Of a DNA stretch of 64,000 nt, positions 1-8,167 are shown one piece after another. Position numbers and translations under genes: made by a program. The notes beneath the pieces are model-generated. The model had not been told where the DNA came from and searched no databases. It saw only the letters and a program-made list of their open reading frames with translations. How positions within the stretch are numbered: position 1 is the stretch's first letter; each line of letters begins with the position of its first letter. The stretch is taken from the NCBI RefSeq assembly GCF_021277265.1, contig NZ_JAJSOH010000007.1, positions 234,208 through 298,207 of the forward strand, read 5' to 3'. Source of the DNA: Kineosporia rhizophila (GTDB taxonomy: Bacteria > Actinomycetota > Actinomycetes > Actinomycetales > Kineosporiaceae).

Positions 1-536
1 ACCGCGGCGACCGCCCCGAAAACCGCGCGCCAGCCCAGGTATTCGGTCAGTACCCCGCCGAGCACCCACCCGCTGGCCCCGCCTCCGGCGGCGGCCGCCG
101 TCCACCACCCCACGGCCCGCCGCCGCGCCGCTCCCGGCCCGCTGACCTGGGTGAGCAGCGACAGTGCGGCCGGCGAGAGCAGGGCCGAGCCGATGCCCTG
201 CACGATCCGGGCGGCGATGAGCACGGCCGGCGACCAGGCGAGCGCGCAGGCCACCGAGGCCAGGGCGAACAGGGCGGTGCCGAGCCCGAACAGGCGCCGG
301 GGGCCGAGCAGGTCGGCCACCCGCCCGCCGGGCACCAGCAGGCCGCCCAGCACCAGGGCGTAGGCGGTGGACACCCAGGGCAGGGCGGCGGGGGAGAAGC
401 CCAGGTCGGCGCCGATGGCGGGCAGGGCGGTGGTGACGATGGTGACGTCGAGAACCACGGCGAACTGGGCCGCGCACACCACCGCGACGGCCGCGCCGCG
501 ATGATCAGCCCTGGTGTTACCACTCAACGGCCTCAT
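1..536 (-). CDS. MFS drug-efflux transporter (DHA2 / EmrB-QacA type), C-terminus cut by window edge
   Basis: The frame starts at an ATG whose complement is 534-536 and runs off the window at base 1, leaving about 178 N-terminal residues. They show a short basic N-terminus, then hydrophobic helices containing VVLDVTIVTTALPAI and the helix 2-3 loop GGRVADLLGPRRLFGLG, the MFS signature with the DHA2 VLDxTIVxxALP motif. Members export drugs or metabolites with proton antiport from the cytoplasmic membrane. The gene is divergent from a CGNR zinc-finger regulator, whose start is 54 bases away, with two ACCGGT palindromes between them, so local control by that regulator is plausible. The family is clear; the substrate is not readable from sequence. 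Confidence 0.88.
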   Translation of the reverse strand, partial: MRPLSGNTRADHRGAAVAVVCAAQFAVVLDVTIVTTALPAIGADLGFSPAALPWVSTAYALVLGGLLVPGGRVADLLGPRRLFGLGTALFALASVACALAWSPAVLIAARIVQGIGSALLSPAALSLLTQVSGPGAARRRAVGWWTAAAAGGGASGWVLGGVLTEYLGWRAVFGAVAA

Positions 537-579
537 ACCGGTAACTGAACCATGGCCCGGCCCGAGGCTCAACCGGTAA
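536..579. promoter_or_regulatory. Candidate operator: two ACCGGTAA direct repeats
   Basis: ACCGGTAAC occurs at 537-545 and ACCGGTAAA at 572-580; each contains the palindrome ACCGGT, and the two centres lie 35 bases apart. They sit between the divergent MFS gene (start 536) and the CGNR regulator gene. The second copy overlaps a -10-like TAAAGT (577-582) that lies 8 bases before the ATG at 591. The placement suggests an operator; the binding protein is inferred only from the neighbourhood. Confidence 0.4.
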
Positions 580-590
580 AGTCGCGTTTG

Positions 591-1217
591 ATGGAAACCG
601 CAGCTGAGAATCCCCGGCGAGCACCCCGTCCTCTGGTTGTCGTGGGTGGGCACCCGGCCGTCGACCTGGTGAACACGGTGGACCGGCCCGACGGCCACCC
701 GCCGTACGACCATCTGGCCACGTATCCCGAGCTCCTCGACTGGTCCCGGCGGGTGGGCGTGCTGAGCCAGGCCGAGACGGACGCTCTGCTCGGGTCGGTC
801 TCCCCGTCGGCGGCCCAGCGGGCGGTGCAGCGCGTTCAGGAACTGCGCGAGGTGCTGATCGAGACCTTCACCGCGGTCACCGCCGGGGCTCCCGTCGGGT
901 CCTGGCCGCAGCTGCAGCCCTACGTGGTCGAGGCCATCGAGCACGCCGAGCTGCACGGGCACGGGCTGCGGTGGCCCGCCGAGGCGGCGCAGGCCATGCT
1001 CTGGCCGCTCGCGCACGGGGCGTTCGTGCTGCTCACCGCTGACCCGGCGGACCTGGAGCGGCTCAAGCACTGCGGTGCCTGCCACTGGGTCTTCATCGAC
1101 CGCAGCCGCAACGGCAGCCGCCGCTGGTGCTCGATGGGCGACTGCGGCAATGCCGTGAAGTCACGCCGCTACGTGGAGCGCCGGGCGGCCCGACGGGCTC
1201 AGGGCCGGTCCGGCTGA
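591..1217 (+). CDS. CGNR zinc-finger transcriptional regulator (ABATE domain)
   Basis: A 208-residue protein with an N-terminal ABATE (stress-response) region containing GGHPAVDLVNTVDRPDG, and a C-terminal zinc finger with Cys-x2-Cys (CGACHWVFIDRSRNG) and WCSMGDCGNAVKSRRY. The family's CGNR signature reads CGNA here. An in-frame ATG at 552 exists, but neither start has a Shine-Dalgarno; 591 was chosen because TAAAGT lies 8 bases upstream, as in leaderless actinobacterial genes. Members are putative one-component DNA-binding regulators. It is divergent from an MFS pump, the same arrangement as the second CGNR gene at 12749. Confidence 0.85.
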   Translation: METAAENPRRAPRPLVVVGGHPAVDLVNTVDRPDGHPPYDHLATYPELLDWSRRVGVLSQAETDALLGSVSPSAAQRAVQRVQELREVLIETFTAVTAGAPVGSWPQLQPYVVEAIEHAELHGHGLRWPAEAAQAMLWPLAHGAFVLLTADPADLERLKHCGACHWVFIDRSRNGSRRWCSMGDCGNAVKSRRYVERRAARRAQGRSG

Positions 1218-1326
1218 GAGCCCGCTGAGAGCCGCCGCGAGAATTGTGCGACCTTTTCCGCCGGTCCGGACATCTAAGGAGCGCAAGCATCGATGACCAG
1301 ACCTGTGGTTGTAGGAGTCCCCGCAC

Positions 1327-1635
1327 ATGCCTGAACCGGAAATCCCCGGCCCGATCCTGATCCGCACCGACTACTCCCGGCCCCAGCGGTGGGAGGACCT
1401 GTGCGGCGTGCTCCTGCAGCCGGAGCCCGGCGGTGCCGCGGTCGACGTGTCGGTGGTCGACGACCCCTGCTGGGAGGACGCCACCCACGAGGAGATCGTC
1501 ACCCTGGCGGCGGCCCATCCGCTGATCCTGGTCGCCGACGAGGTGGCGCTGGACACCGCGGCCCTGCGCCCGCTGCTGCTGCGCCCGCGCCGCGAGCGCA
1601 CCGCCGCCCAGCCGCTGTGGCGCTACCTCGACTGA
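1327..1635 (+). CDS. Small DUF6924-like protein
   Basis: A 102-residue soluble protein without signal peptide or membrane segment. It begins with ILIRTDYSRPQRWEDLCGVL, continues with VVDDPCWEDATHEEIV and LILVADEVAL, and resembles the actinobacterial DUF6924 family (an RTDxSxxxxWxxLC start, a DDP motif, and a terminal conserved W/L strand). No catalytic residues are evident and the function is unknown. The start ATG at 1327 follows TAAGGAGCGC about 45 bases upstream and no close Shine-Dalgarno, so it is not certain. It lies between a regulator and another unknown gene on the same strand. Confidence 0.7.
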   Translation: MPEPEIPGPILIRTDYSRPQRWEDLCGVLLQPEPGGAAVDVSVVDDPCWEDATHEEIVTLAAAHPLILVADEVALDTAALRPLLLRPRRERTAAQPLWRYLD

Positions 1636-1669
1636 GGCCGGGTTCGCCCGGGGATGCCAGGATGACGCG

Positions 1670-2251
1670 GTGACTGTGAAGACCTCGTCCTATCTGCCGG
1701 CCGCGTCGTGGATCACCGAGGCCGAGGAGGACTGGACCCAGCTGGCCGGTTTCGGCCCGGCCGGCCTGCCCGGGTACGTGCGGGTGCGGATCCTGCCCGA
1801 CCCCGAGCGGCCGTTCCAGAGCGAGAACGACGTGAGCCCGTCGCCGGAGGCGCTCGGCGACGGTGAGCAGATGCGGCTGGTGGTACAGATCCTGGCCGCT
1901 CACACCGGCACCCCGGAAGAAGCCTTCTTCTGCCTGTGGGACGGCTGGGACACACCCATCCCCGGCTTCAAGCCGATGGTGCGCATCCCGCACCGGGCGT
2001 ACTACCTGTTCGAGGGCCCGCTGCGGGAGGTCGGGCAGTGGCAGCTGCCCGCAACGTCGCAGACGCCGGAGTCGGATCTGGTGCCGGCCTTCGTCTGGCC
2101 GGCCGACCGGGCCTGGTGCGTGGCCAAGGACGTGGACCAGCACTGGATCGGGGTGGGGGCGGGCGAGGCCGCCCTGCAGGACCTCCTGGCCGAGCCCCGG
2201 CTCGACGTGGTCAAGGCCGACCCGGCCGAACAGCAGCCGTTCTACCTGTAG
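1670..2251 (+). CDS. Hypothetical protein, actinobacterial
   Basis: A 193-residue protein from a GTG start, 35 bases after the preceding gene. It is rich in Trp and acidic residues (WITEAEEDWTQLAGFG, FFCLWDGWDT, IPHRAYYLFEGPL), has no transmembrane helix or signal peptide, and looks cytoplasmic. I do not recognise a named domain. The YYLFEGPL and CLWDGW stretches recall uncharacterised actinobacterial proteins of similar length. Codon use matches its neighbours, so it is a genuine gene rather than a chance frame. Confidence 0.75.
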   Translation: MTVKTSSYLPAASWITEAEEDWTQLAGFGPAGLPGYVRVRILPDPERPFQSENDVSPSPEALGDGEQMRLVVQILAAHTGTPEEAFFCLWDGWDTPIPGFKPMVRIPHRAYYLFEGPLREVGQWQLPATSQTPESDLVPAFVWPADRAWCVAKDVDQHWIGVGAGEAALQDLLAEPRLDVVKADPAEQQPFYL

Positions 2252-2273
2252 AGCGGCTGCTGCCCGGGGCGGC

Positions 2274-3020
2274 TCACCCGGCCGTACCGGCCCCGGCCAG
2301 CTCGGCGCCGAGCGGCTCCGGACCGGGGTGGCCCGGGGCCTCGGTGCTGACGAACAGGTGCCGGGCCAGCCGTTCGGGCAGGCTCACCTCGTGCTCGTCG
2401 CCCCGGGTCAGGGTCACGGTGGCGGCCTGGGCCCGGGGGGCGGCGATCGCGGCGCCGGGAGTCAGGCCGAGGTCGAGCAGTTCCTGCAGCGCGTCCGGGT
2501 CGGCCTGGAGGGGCTCGCCGATCCAGGCGATCGTGCGGGCCGGGTGTTCACTGCCGGTCCGGCCGGCCGAGGCCGCGAGGCGGGCCAGGTTCTCCACCGG
2601 CCCGGCCTGCCCGGCGGCGATCGGGTTGCCGTAGGGCGACAGTCGCGGGTGCCCGAGCAGCTTGTTGATCAAGCTCTCGGTGTGGTCGCTGACCACGTGC
2701 TCCCAGCGGCAGGCCTCGGTGTGCAGCAGCGGCCACTCCAGGCCGACCACCTGCTGCAGGAACACCTCGGTGAGCCGGTGCTTGCGCATCACGGCGCCGG
2801 CCGTGGTGCGCCCGGTGACGGTCAGCGTGATGCGGCGGTCGGCGCCCAGGTCGAGCAGCTGGTCGCGGCGCAGGCGGTCGACGGTCTGGCTGACCGTGGG
2901 GCCGGAATGGCCGAAGCGCTCCACCAGCCGGGCGCGCAGGGCGGCGACACCCTCCTCCTCGAGCTCGAGGACGGCCTTCAGGTACATCTCGCCGGTGTCG
3001 ACGAGATCGTGGTCGTTCAT
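2274..3020 (-). CDS. DtxR/MntR-family metal-dependent repressor
   Basis: A 248-residue protein with an N-terminal winged helix (EMYLKAVLELEEEG, then SGPTVSQTVDRLRRDQLL), a dimerisation/metal domain with the HRLTEVFLQQV and EACRWEHVVSD signatures that supply His, Glu and Cys ligands, and a C-terminal SH3-like FeoA domain (about residues 165-235). Family members repress iron or manganese genes when metal-loaded. The start at 3020 is preferred to one four codons upstream because GGGAGG lies directly before it. A perfect inverted repeat at 3065-3085, 45 bases upstream, suggests autoregulation. Iron versus manganese specificity cannot be settled here. Confidence 0.9.
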   Translation of the reverse strand: MNDHDLVDTGEMYLKAVLELEEEGVAALRARLVERFGHSGPTVSQTVDRLRRDQLLDLGADRRITLTVTGRTTAGAVMRKHRLTEVFLQQVVGLEWPLLHTEACRWEHVVSDHTESLINKLLGHPRLSPYGNPIAAGQAGPVENLARLAASAGRTGSEHPARTIAWIGEPLQADPDALQELLDLGLTPGAAIAAPRAQAATVTLTRGDEHEVSLPERLARHLFVSTEAPGHPGPEPLGAELAGAGTAG

Positions 3021-3064
3021 CGGACCTCCCAACCGAACGGGTCGTCCCCCGACAATAGACCCCC

Positions 3065-3085
3065 AGATTTGAATGAATCAAATCT
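3065..3085. promoter_or_regulatory. Perfect inverted repeat upstream of the DtxR-family gene
   Basis: AGATTTGA and TCAAATCT are perfect 8-base arms around a 5-base centre, in an AT-rich island within GC-rich DNA. The site is 45 bases upstream of the DtxR-type start and about 230 upstream of the AraC gene on the other strand. Its size (21 bp) fits DtxR/MntR operators, but it is not the classic TTAGG iron box. Confidence 0.65.
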
Positions 3086-3316
3086 AGCGGTCTACTGCCA
3101 GGCCGCACCACTCCGGTGGAGGGGGTCCTGGGCGGTGCGGCCCGGCAGGTTATGACGACCCGCAGGGAGGAGCGGGCCCGTACTGCCTACCGGCCGCGAC
3201 CGCTCGGCGCCCAGTCCGGCCGGCCCGGAGTTCGCTTTCGGAATGGCTGCTTCGTCATCTGTCCGTAGCTATACAGTGACGCGTAGTTAGATCTCGGGAG
3301 GACGGGGGAAGCTGCG

Positions 3317-4300
3317 ATGGCGGATCCTGAGGGCGGCGCGGTGCGGACCTCGTCGGTGGTGACCGACCGGCCGGAGGTGGCGGCCCAGCTGATCGGGCGG
3401 ATCTTCGCCCGCACCCGGCTGGACCTGGACGCCGTCGACAGCGAGTTCCAGTTCCGGGTGGTGCGGGCCGAGACCGGTGAGCTGGCCTGCGGGGTGCAGC
3501 GGTGGGGGTTCACCGGGCGCTCGGTGTCCGAGCCGCTCAGCACCTTCGCCACCGTCCTGGTCGGCGACGGCTCGATGACCCAGGCCCGGTCCGGCCGCCC
3601 GGACCTCACCCTCGGCCCGGGCGAGGTGTGGCGCAGCGACACCGTGCAGGCCACCCACGCCACCTGGACGCCGCACTCCACCTTCATGACCCTGCACCTG
3701 CCGCTGGCCAGCATCGCCGAGGCCGCCGGTTCGATGACCGACGCCCCGGCCACCGACGTCCGGTTCCTCGACAACGTGCCGCTCGACCGGGCCTCCGGCC
3801 GCTACTGGGCCGACCTCGTGCGGATGACCTACCGGGAGTCCACGGCCGCGCAGTCCTGCCTGGCCAGCCCGCTGATCCGGGCCCACCTGGTGCGCACCCT
3901 GACCACCGCGGCCCTGAACGTGTTCCCCAACACGATCATGACCAGCCAGTACCTCAGCGACGGCGGCCACGTCGGGCCGGCCACGCTGCGGCGGGCGGTG
4001 GCCCACATGTACGCCTACAGCGCCCAGCCCCTGACCCTCGGCCAGATCGCCCAGGCCGCGGGGGTCAGCTCCCGGGCCCTGCAGAAGGCCTTCACCCGGC
4101 ACTACGGCAGCACCCCGATGAAGTACCTGCAGGGCATCCGGCTCGAACAGGCGCACCGGGACCTGCGAGCGGCCGATCCCACCTACGGCGACACGGTGAC
4201 CGAGATCGCCCGGCGCTGGGGGTTCAGCAACCCGGGCCGGTTCGCCACCGCCTACCGGCGCCTGTACGGCGTGCACCCCAGCACGACACTGCTGAACTGA
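3317..4300 (+). CDS. AraC-family transcriptional regulator
   Basis: A 327-residue protein. The N-terminal two thirds form a cupin-like sensing region related to the AraC-binding domain, with WGFTGRSVSEPLSTFATVLVGDGSM. The last 100 residues are a double helix-turn-helix: TLGQIAQAAGVSSRALQKAFTRHYG and VTEIARRWGFSNPGRFATAYRRLYG, the AraC signature. The start ATG at 3317 follows GGGAGG 13-20 bases upstream. About 230 bases of DNA upstream lack genes and carry the DtxR operator candidate plus a CTATACAG -10-like sequence. The effector is unknown. It is followed 29 bases later by lexA. Confidence 0.92.
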   Translation: MADPEGGAVRTSSVVTDRPEVAAQLIGRIFARTRLDLDAVDSEFQFRVVRAETGELACGVQRWGFTGRSVSEPLSTFATVLVGDGSMTQARSGRPDLTLGPGEVWRSDTVQATHATWTPHSTFMTLHLPLASIAEAAGSMTDAPATDVRFLDNVPLDRASGRYWADLVRMTYRESTAAQSCLASPLIRAHLVRTLTTAALNVFPNTIMTSQYLSDGGHVGPATLRRAVAHMYAYSAQPLTLGQIAQAAGVSSRALQKAFTRHYGSTPMKYLQGIRLEQAHRDLRAADPTYGDTVTEIARRWGFSNPGRFATAYRRLYGVHPSTTLLN

Positions 4301-4329
4301 GGGCGAACGACGTCTGACAGAATCCCGGC

Positions 4330-4968
4330 GTGCTGGAGGATTTGGACACATCGGTCCTGAACGACCGGCAGCGGCAGATCCTGGGCATCATCCAGAAGTC
4401 GGCGCTGCGCAACGGCTACTCGCCGACCACCCGCGAGATCGCCGACGCGGCCGGGCTGGCCTCGGCCTCCACGGTCAGCCGGCACCTGCGCCGCCTGGAG
4501 GACCTGGGGTTCCTGCGCCGGGGCCGGGCCACCCGCCCGGTCGACGTGCGGATGTTCCTGGCCGAGCCCTCGGCGCCGGAACCGGAACGGCCAGGCACCA
4601 TCGGTGTGCCGGTGCTCGGCGACATCGCCGCAGGGCAGCCCATCCTGGCCCAGGAGATCTCCGACGAGATCCTGCCCCTGCCCCGCGACCTGGTCGGCAA
4701 GGGCACGCTGTTCGGGTTGCGGGTGCGCGGTGACTCGATGATCGACGCGGCCATCTGCGACGGCGACATCGTGGTGGTCAAGCAGCAGCCGGAGGCCTAC
4801 AACGGCGAGATCGTCGCCGCCCTGATCGACGACGAGGCCACCGTCAAGGTGTTCCGCCGCCGCAACGGGCACGTGGTCCTGGAACCCCGCAACCCGGCGT
4901 ACGCCGACATCGACGGCGACCAGGCCCGGATCCTGGGCAAGGTGGTCTCGGTGCTGCGGCGCACCTGA
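4330..4968 (+). CDS. lexA: LexA repressor, SOS regulator
   Basis: A 212-residue protein of family-typical length. Residues 9-70 form the winged helix (SPTTREIADAAGLASASTVSRHLRRLEDLG). The self-cleavage Ala101-Gly102 bond lies in GDIAAGQPI, the catalytic Ser136 in GDSMIDA, and the general base Lys173 in TVKVF. LexA represses DNA-damage genes until RecA filaments trigger autocleavage. The GTG start at 4330 has CAGAAT (4318-4323) seven bases upstream, suggesting a leaderless transcript. No TCGAAC-N4-GTTCGA box is visible within 50 bases upstream, unusual for an autoregulated lexA. A perfect box does lie over the start of the Y-family polymerase at 27236. Confidence 0.95.
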   Translation: MLEDLDTSVLNDRQRQILGIIQKSALRNGYSPTTREIADAAGLASASTVSRHLRRLEDLGFLRRGRATRPVDVRMFLAEPSAPEPERPGTIGVPVLGDIAAGQPILAQEISDEILPLPRDLVGKGTLFGLRVRGDSMIDAAICDGDIVVVKQQPEAYNGEIVAALIDDEATVKVFRRRNGHVVLEPRNPAYADIDGDQARILGKVVSVLRRT

Positions 4969-5032
4969 ACTGCCGTCCTGAGCTGCCGTCCGGAACTGCG
5001 CGGCCCGGCGCCCGGGGGTATCACTGGTCACC

Positions 5033-5374
5033 ATGAGTGAGTCGGAAGACACCCGTCGCGAGTTCGGCGAAGTCGTGAACATGACGCCCAGGCAGCTGGA
5101 GAAGTGGCTGGACACCGAGGAGTCGAAGTCGGTGGGGCAGAAGAAGGACGGTGGTGAGTCCACCGGGCACTCCTCCGGCCGGCACATCGTCTCGATCCTG
5201 CAGAAGAAGCAGGCCGACCTGACCGAGGCCGACGACAAGCACATGACCAAGGTGGTCGGCTACGTACGGCGGCACTCGGCGCAGCGCCCCTCCGGCGACG
5301 TCACCGACACCGCCTGGCGCTACTCCCTGATGAACTGGGGCCACGACCCATTGAAGGACCCGAAGGGCAAGTAG
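5033..5374 (+). CDS. DUF3140 domain protein
   Basis: A 113-residue protein matching the DUF3140 family: FGEVVNMTPRQLEKWLDTEESKSVGQ at the start, GESTGHSSGRHIVSILQKKQADLTEADDKHMTKVVGYVRRH in the middle and TAWRYSLMNWGHDP at the end. It is a basic, soluble protein; relatives are widespread in actinobacteria and often annotated as DNA-binding, but the function is not established. It sits 64 bases after lexA on the same strand, so cotranscription is possible. Confidence 0.88.
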   Translation: MSESEDTRREFGEVVNMTPRQLEKWLDTEESKSVGQKKDGGESTGHSSGRHIVSILQKKQADLTEADDKHMTKVVGYVRRHSAQRPSGDVTDTAWRYSLMNWGHDPLKDPKGK

Positions 5375-5422
5375 GCGGGGCGGTCCCCTCTCCGGGCCCA
5401 CGCGTTGCATAGGGTCACATGT

Positions 5423-7018
5423 GTGGAAATTGTTCGCGAAGGCATGTCCGACGGGGGCGGAAGGGACGAAACGCCACCCCCGGGCCCGGCCGTGGTCACC
5501 GGGGCCACGCTCGACCCGATGGCGGCGGGAGTCATCACCCTCCTGATCCAGCCGATGCTGCGCGCCGGTGAGAAGATCCGGGCCGTCGTGGCCGAGGACC
5601 ACGCCCAGCGCCGCCTGCACGTGGTCACCCAGCAGCGCTGCATCAGCTTCGACCGGCGCAAGCAGGCCGTCGCCGCCCAGTTCGAGGTGCGGATGGTGGT
5701 GCGCGCCGAGCTGACCCAGGACGGGATAGGTCACCGCGCCGACGTGGAGTGCGCCAACGGGCGGTTCATCGAGCTGCGCACCACCAGCGCCCAGGACGCC
5801 CGGACGCTCGGCACCGCCGTGGTCCGCGCCTGCGACGAGGCGCTGCACGACGTCGAGACCCTGGTGCCCTTCGAGACCTCCGACGCCACCGCCACCCGCA
5901 TGCTCGCCTCCGGGCAGACCCGCTGGGAGCTGACCGTCTCCCCGGAGGAGGTGCGGGCCCGGGACGTGTCCGGGGTGCTCGCCCTGCTCGCCCCGCTGCT
6001 GGCCAACCCCCTGTTGGCCCGGCGCAGCGTGGAGTCGGTGACCCTGAGCGTCGAGGGCTACGGCGGCCGGTCGGCCCAGCTGTGGGAGATCGCCGAGGTG
6101 CGCACCTACCTGCAGCACCTGGACGCCCAGTTCCCCTACTGGTTCGCGTTCCTCGACAAGCAGGACCCGGGACTGAGCACGGTGGTGCGCAGTGCCCTGC
6201 CGGTCGGCTTCACCGCCGACAAGCTGGGGGAGCGCCTGACCGGCTGGTGGATGCCGGCCCTGCGACGGATCGTCGACTTCGTCGGGCTGGACGAGGACGT
6301 GCACGACATCCTGGTCGCGCGCAGCCTGGCCTACCTGCGCCTGGGCCCGGACGAGGCGGTGACGCCCGAGCTGCCCTCGCTGGCCCTGCCGGACCAGGAC
6401 GAGGAGGACGACTTCGAGCCTCTCGACGAGCAGGAGGTCCTCGGCGAGCTGGCGCAGCTGCTGCCCGAGCTGCCGCCCACCTGGGACGCCGGGCCGGAGG
6501 ACGACCTGCTGGTGTTCCTGTGGTCGGTGCTGGACGAGAAGGGCCTGGTGCGCCGGCGCAGCCAGGTCGAGCACGTGCGCTGCGTGGCCTCGGTGCTGGC
6601 CCTGCACAAGCTGCGGTCGCTGTTCCACCACCAGGTCTTCGGGGTGGGCGCGTCCGAGGAGCAGTACCGGTTCCCGGCCGCGGCCCTGGTGGGTGCCTTC
6701 CCGCGGGCCGAGCCGTTCTGGATCGGCGTGCACGCCGGGGCCGACGCCACCTTCGACGCCCCGATCGAGACCACCGGTCCCTCGGAGCGCTGGGCGGTGG
6801 AGGCCCTGGAGGACCTGGCCCGCAACCAGTACGACGAGGTGGTGCCGGCGCTGCGCCGCGCGCTGGGCGAGAACGCCCTGTTCGCCGCCCTGCTGGCCTC
6901 CCGCAGCGAGGGCACCCGCTATCCGATCCCCGAGGCGGTGGTCGACGAACTGCGGGGCAGCGACCTCGACGGCACGCTGGGGGAGGCCTGGGACTGGCTC
7001 GGCGAACAGGGGCGCTGA
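5423..7018 (+). CDS. Large hypothetical protein, 531 aa
   Basis: I do not recognise this protein. It is soluble, acidic in the middle (PDQDEEDDFEPLDEQEVL near residue 325), and has no signal peptide. An N-terminal region (about residues 20-170) resembles a beta-rich module with repeated VVRA/VVTQQR strands. The C-terminal half is helical, with many Leu, Trp and Arg. Start options are TTG 5405, GTG 5423 and ATG 5444; 5423 was chosen because TAGGGT (5410-5415) lies 7 bases upstream and no start has a good Shine-Dalgarno. It ends seven bases before the convergent alcohol dehydrogenase gene. Confidence 0.75.
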   Translation: MEIVREGMSDGGGRDETPPPGPAVVTGATLDPMAAGVITLLIQPMLRAGEKIRAVVAEDHAQRRLHVVTQQRCISFDRRKQAVAAQFEVRMVVRAELTQDGIGHRADVECANGRFIELRTTSAQDARTLGTAVVRACDEALHDVETLVPFETSDATATRMLASGQTRWELTVSPEEVRARDVSGVLALLAPLLANPLLARRSVESVTLSVEGYGGRSAQLWEIAEVRTYLQHLDAQFPYWFAFLDKQDPGLSTVVRSALPVGFTADKLGERLTGWWMPALRRIVDFVGLDEDVHDILVARSLAYLRLGPDEAVTPELPSLALPDQDEEDDFEPLDEQEVLGELAQLLPELPPTWDAGPEDDLLVFLWSVLDEKGLVRRRSQVEHVRCVASVLALHKLRSLFHHQVFGVGASEEQYRFPAAALVGAFPRAEPFWIGVHAGADATFDAPIETTGPSERWAVEALEDLARNQYDEVVPALRRALGENALFAALLASRSEGTRYPIPEAVVDELRGSDLDGTLGEAWDWLGEQGR

Positions 7019-7024
7019 AGCCGG

Positions 7025-8071
7025 TCAGCTCGGCCGGATCACGACTTTCAGCGCCTGGTGGGCGGCGGCGTCGGCGAAGGTCTGGTACGCCTCGGCCATC
7101 TGCCCGAGGTGGAAGCGGTGGGTTCCCATCTTCTCGGCCGGGATCCGGCCACTGGCGACCATTCTCAGCAGGGTGGGGATCGAGACGGTGTCCACCAGGC
7201 CCATCCGCAGCGTGATGTTGCGGATCCACAGGTCCTGCACCGGCAGCTCGACCGGCGCGCCGTGCACGCCCACGTTGGCGATCGTGCCGCCGGGGCGGGT
7301 CACCGCGACGGCGGTCAGCAGCGTCTGCGGGTAGCCGACCGCCTCGATCGCCACGTCGACGCCGAGACCGTCGGTCAGGGCCAGGATCTCGGCCACCGTG
7401 CCGGGCCCGGCCTCGACCGTGTCGGTGGCACCGAACTCCAGCGCCTTCTCCAGCCGGAACTTGTTGGAGTCGACCGCGATCACCCGGGAGGCGCCCCACA
7501 GGCCGGTGGTGAGCACCGCCGCCAGCCCGACGGCGCCGGCCCCGATCACGGCCACGGTGTCGCCCGGGCGCACGTCACCGGCCAGCACCCCGACCTCGTA
7601 CCCGGTGGGCAGCGAGTCGGCCAGGAAGATCGCCTGCTCGTCACTGACCGACTCCGGCACGGCGTACAGCGAGGTGTCGGCGTAGGGCACCCGCACGAAC
7701 TCGGCCTGGGTGCCGTCGATCAGGTGGCCGAGGATCCAGCCGATGCCGCCGACGCTCTGGCAGTGCGAGGGCATGCCCTGCTGGCAGTAGCCGCAGCGGC
7801 CGCACCGGGTGACCGCCGGCACCAGGACCCGGTCGCCCACGGCGAACCCGGCGACGGCCGGGCCGACCGCGGTGACCGTGCCGACCGCCTCGTGCCCGAG
7901 GATCCGGCCCTCGGTGACGGCCGGCACGTCGCCCTGCAGGATGTGCAGGTCGGTGCCGCAGATCGTGGTGGTGTCGACCCGGACGACCGCGTCGGTGGGT
8001 TCGAGCAGGACCGGATCAGGAACGTCCTGCCAGGTGCCGTTCCCCGCGCTGTGGTAGACGAACGCCTTCAT
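7025..8071 (-). CDS. Zinc-dependent alcohol dehydrogenase family protein
   Basis: A 348-residue medium-chain dehydrogenase. It shows the catalytic zinc ligands in CGTDLHILQGD and GHEAVG, the structural-zinc cysteines in CGRCGYCQQGMPSHC, and the Rossmann motif GAGAVGLAAVL with the acidic VDSNKFRLEKA that favours NAD. Such enzymes oxidise secondary alcohols or polyols with NAD(P). AAGGAG lies 7 bases before the ATG at 8071; an upstream in-frame start has no ribosome site. It follows the lipoate-ligase-like gene by 96 bases on the same strand. The specific substrate is not readable. Confidence 0.92.
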   Translation of the reverse strand: MKAFVYHSAGNGTWQDVPDPVLLEPTDAVVRVDTTTICGTDLHILQGDVPAVTEGRILGHEAVGTVTAVGPAVAGFAVGDRVLVPAVTRCGRCGYCQQGMPSHCQSVGGIGWILGHLIDGTQAEFVRVPYADTSLYAVPESVSDEQAIFLADSLPTGYEVGVLAGDVRPGDTVAVIGAGAVGLAAVLTTGLWGASRVIAVDSNKFRLEKALEFGATDTVEAGPGTVAEILALTDGLGVDVAIEAVGYPQTLLTAVAVTRPGGTIANVGVHGAPVELPVQDLWIRNITLRMGLVDTVSIPTLLRMVASGRIPAEKMGTHRFHLGQMAEAYQTFADAAAHQALKVVIRPS

Positions 8072-8167
8072 GGCCGGCTCCTTCTCTCGCCCGGGCGCGG
8101 CCGACGGCGGCCGCCTCCGGGCCAGTGTCAGGGCGACCGGACGGGCCGGGCGTCTCACTTTGCGACA

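Noticed and set aside
552..590. Longer N-terminus for the first CGNR protein from ATG 552
   Set aside because: It would overlap the likely promoter and operator and adds 13 residues without family similarity.
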